64,000 nucleotides of DNA, from positions 20,486,308-20,550,307 of the forward strand of contig CM046835.1 of assembly GCA_025618425.1 (NCBI GenBank). The letters run 5' to 3'. The stretch comes from Heliocidaris tuberculata (lineage: Eukaryota > Echinodermata > Echinoidea > Camarodonta > Echinometridae). Under the pieces are notes generated by a model. The model was given only the letters and a program-made list of their open reading frames with translations. It had not been told where the DNA came from and made no database searches. A program made the translations under genes and the position numbers. Positions 61,337-64,000 of this stretch are shown here, piece after piece. How positions within the stretch are numbered: position 1 is the first letter of the stretch; each line of letters opens with the position of its first letter.

Positions 61337-61645
61337 GGGGTCGGGCTAACTCGGCACTAGGGCGAACTCGGCACTGCGCGGTGACTGTGTTTCAAGAGTT
61401 GAAGTCCCCTCTGCGCACAGTACCATTTTTTGCCTTAAATTTCATGTTTTTTATAATTTTACTTCTTGAAATTTTCAACGTAACTTCTTTGATAATCATT
61501 TTACACATTGATATCAAATAATTGTGAATTTAAGTGTTTTCAAATGTGTAATTCATGCAAAATTCAACACGAGTATTTGCAATCAATTCAACTCGCTGAG
61601 CTAACTCACAGCGATTTTCTGCCAAGGCCGAGTTAGCCCGGATCC
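61337..61645. mobile_element. Terminal-inverted-repeat element with 9-bp target duplication
   Basis: 309 bp. The left end ggggtcgggctaactcggc and inverted right end ggatccgggctaactcggc share 16 of 19 positions. Identical ggtcaaatg flanks lie at 61328-61336 and 61646-61654. A 9-bp duplication suggests a Mutator-like element, which is an inference. The aactcggcac motif is repeated inside the left end. No transposase. Confidence 0.88.
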
Positions 61646-63131
61646 GGTCAAATGCATTATGTATGTATATAAGGAAGAACACAGAGACTCCCCTACCCCT
61701 CCCCCCTCCCCTCCCCCCTAAAAAAAAAAAATGATAAGCAGGGGATACGAAAGATAAGTGTCACAATGGTACAGAAATAAACCTAGTGTGGTCATCTACT
61801 ATCACTTTTTTAAAAGATTTTTCATATACAACTTTTAAAAAATATAATTTTTCAACAGTATTAATGTAGGTTGTACAATGCCCAAGACTCAAACATACTA
61901 ACCTTTAAAAGATGTGTTATGACAGAGTAAATGAGGTAGAGAAACCACAGTATCATCTATTATTTAAATCAAGATTACGTTTTAACACCTTCGTCGTCAC
62001 TCGGGGACCCCCAACAAGCCAGGGTTTCAACTCTGATTCATTTGATTGTCCTTGTTAACAAGCCCAATTAACTTTACTGAACAGTCTGACGTGACACTGA
62101 GCCTTTCTTGCTTGACTCTATTGCTAAGGTCAAGATCAAGATCAAGGCTTGTTCATGTCAAAGTCGAGATTTCTGTGGATTTCTGATTCCACTGGCATAT
62201 TTTTGTTTTGTTTTGTTTTGTTTTTTTGGACCAAAATAATTTTTTCTAACAAAAAACAGGATAATCATACAAGTGAGCACATTACAAATTACATTCTCAT
62301 AAACTCATGAGAGAGAGAGCTGCCCACCAAAATAATGATTATTATTAACAGTATATGCACAGTGCAATGTACATGTATATAACAGACATGTAGTCCTACA
62401 ACACACACTCACACTTATGCGAGGTTATTGGAGATAACCTCGCACTCTGTACCTTCATACCATGAGCAATTGCCTCCCATAGCAAGTGTGTGATATCTTG
62501 CACATATATATGCGGCAGAGGAGCAAGATCACCGACCAAAAACAGCCTGAAAATTTCACTTGATCAAGATGATAAAGATCCTATCAAAGGATCTGGCATG
62601 AAATTATATATTCTATCATTCTAAAATGTAGAAGGAAGTATTTTCTCAAAATTTTGCTGATTATATTGGTGTTTTTTTACCTCTTCAACTTTGAGGTTGT
62701 GACAGGCCAAAATTGACACAGCTCCATATAGTGATGGTCCCGTGAGTGTACAACACAGGGCCCATATTAAATTTAGTACTTAGTACGAAATTAGTACTGT
62801 GCTCAGTTTTCGGCTGAGCTAGATAAAGTACTTCAGCAACTTTGGTATTCATTTGAATCTTTTGACTAAGTATTTCAACCTAAGTCTAAGAAAGCTCACT
62901 AGCAAACTTGAGCACTGTACTTTTGAAGCCTTGATTGGCTGATACATGTATGTGGCTTTCATACATAAGCTGCACACAAGCAAATTATATAAGCGCACAT
63001 TAATACAACTCATTTATTGCACATCATTTTTGACTGGCTGAGTGATGTCACAATGGCTATCAAAGTATTTTGCCTCAAAGTCGGCTTTAAGTAAGATACT
63101 TACGTGTAGATTTGATCTGAATAGAAGTTAA
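61646..63131. other. Non-coding sequence with C-rich tract and a small hairpin
   Basis: C-rich tract at about 61689-61721. A perfect 10-bp hairpin lies at 62419-62443 (gcgaggttat / ataacctcgc, 5-nt loop). No gene is supported. Confidence 0.45.
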
Positions 63132-63714
63132 AGGGCAATCCAACCTTGGTAATGAGATGATTTGTGTGAAAGCAGAAAAATAGGAAAAACAGGAAAGTTT
63201 GAAAGAAATCCGACAAGGAATAAGAAAGTTATGGATGTTTGAAAAATGAGATCACTACATCTACATGTATGCAAATATCAAATTGGCAATGTGGTGATTC
63301 GATTGTGACATTTTTGTGGACAACTCTCCCATTTGTCGTACACAAAAATATCATTAATTTGCAGTTTTCTTTGAGGTGCTTTTACCCTCGGGACAGTACT
63401 CAAAATATATTGGAGACAGCATATTGTTATAGGTCCTCATGAAAGAAAAAGATCGTACTGAGTGATACATTTTGAAAAAAGTGACATTTTAGTAATTTTG
63501 TGTGTTGGAGCGAATGAGGAATTGTCCACAGCCAAATCACAATGACATTACATATTCGGCCAATTTGAAATTCCCATATGTATAGTGAATACAACTTTCA
63601 AAAGTTCATAACTTTCTTATTGCTTGTCCGATTTCGTTCAAACTTTCACCAATCGCCTTCTCTGATTTTTTTTCTTTCTTTCAAAGCAACTTGCTATTAA
63701 GGTTGGATTTCCCT
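63132..63714 (+). mobile_element. TTAA-flanked MITE family B, copy 3
   Basis: 583 bp between TTAA at 63128-63131 and 63715-63718, with the same ends and the same length as the copy at 39021. Differences are scattered substitutions plus an acatgta insertion and a small deletion. Confidence 0.94.
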
Positions 63715-64000
63715 TTAAGCCAGTTTACTTGTGTTAGCCCAGCCAAACGGTTAGTAATTTACTTAATACACGTATTGAACTGAATACCAGAATACCACCC
63801 AAGAAGATATGATACCACAAATATTCAAAACATGAAATAAACATGAATAAACAAAAAATTCTTTAAAATGGCACAATTACATTCACATAGCATGTTATCA
63901 AAATATAGCACAATTGCCCCATGCTTCATTTCGTCAAATATGTGACACAATTATACATGTAGATAGATCTATATTCTATTGGTAAACTACTGCATGATTG

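Overview
This is a eukaryotic nuclear window, AT-rich, full of long introns and dead mobile elements, with no prokaryotic gene structure. Frequent ACATGT-type runs, GTAGGCCTAC motifs, a tRNA-headed SINE with a (TTA)n tail and many small inverted-repeat elements suggest a marine deuterostome, most likely an echinoderm such as a sea urchin. That assignment is an inference from style, not a database match.

Only one protein-coding gene can be supported. It lies on the minus strand and is read as three internal exons: 42401-42219, 28534-28469 and 25803-25610. All three have canonical splice sites, and their reading-frame phases join perfectly. The joined peptide matches the N-terminal region of the ARHGAP18/28/40 group of Rho GTPase-activating proteins (the Drosophila homologue is Conundrum). 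The catalytic RhoGAP domain and the C-terminus were not found and should lie beyond coordinate 1. The first exons should lie beyond 42401, probably outside the window. The introns are about 13.7 kb, 2.7 kb and more than 25.6 kb. Nearly all of the longer predicted reading frames elsewhere are low-complexity or repeat-derived artefacts.

Region by region: 1-25.6 kb is intron or downstream sequence holding a foldback element with CRE sites (5.7-6.1 kb), a SINE split by a TTAA-flanked element (6.7-7.5 kb), a 22/44-bp CT-rich minisatellite (11.3 kb), a hAT element with a perfect target duplication (17.5-18.2 kb) and several copies of a dispersed repeat. The 25.6-42.4 kb part carries the three exons, with introns containing a second hAT element (29.9 kb), a piggyBac-like MITE (31.9 kb), a CpG-rich inverted-repeat element (33.6 kb) and a five-copy 117-bp tandem array (40.3-40.9 kb). 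The 42.4-64 kb part is upstream sequence with nested MITEs (50.7-51.5 kb, 56.1-57.0 kb), a LINE 3' end (51.9-52.1 kb), a third hAT element (52.1-52.7 kb), twin hairpins (55.0-55.3 kb) and an element with a 9-bp target duplication (61.3-61.6 kb).

The genes do not form a pathway. The story is a single Rho-regulatory gene whose introns and flank have been heavily colonised by non-autonomous DNA transposons of several superfamilies, with clear nesting that gives a relative insertion order. No autonomous transposase, complete reverse transcriptase, CRISPR array, rRNA or functional tRNA gene was found.
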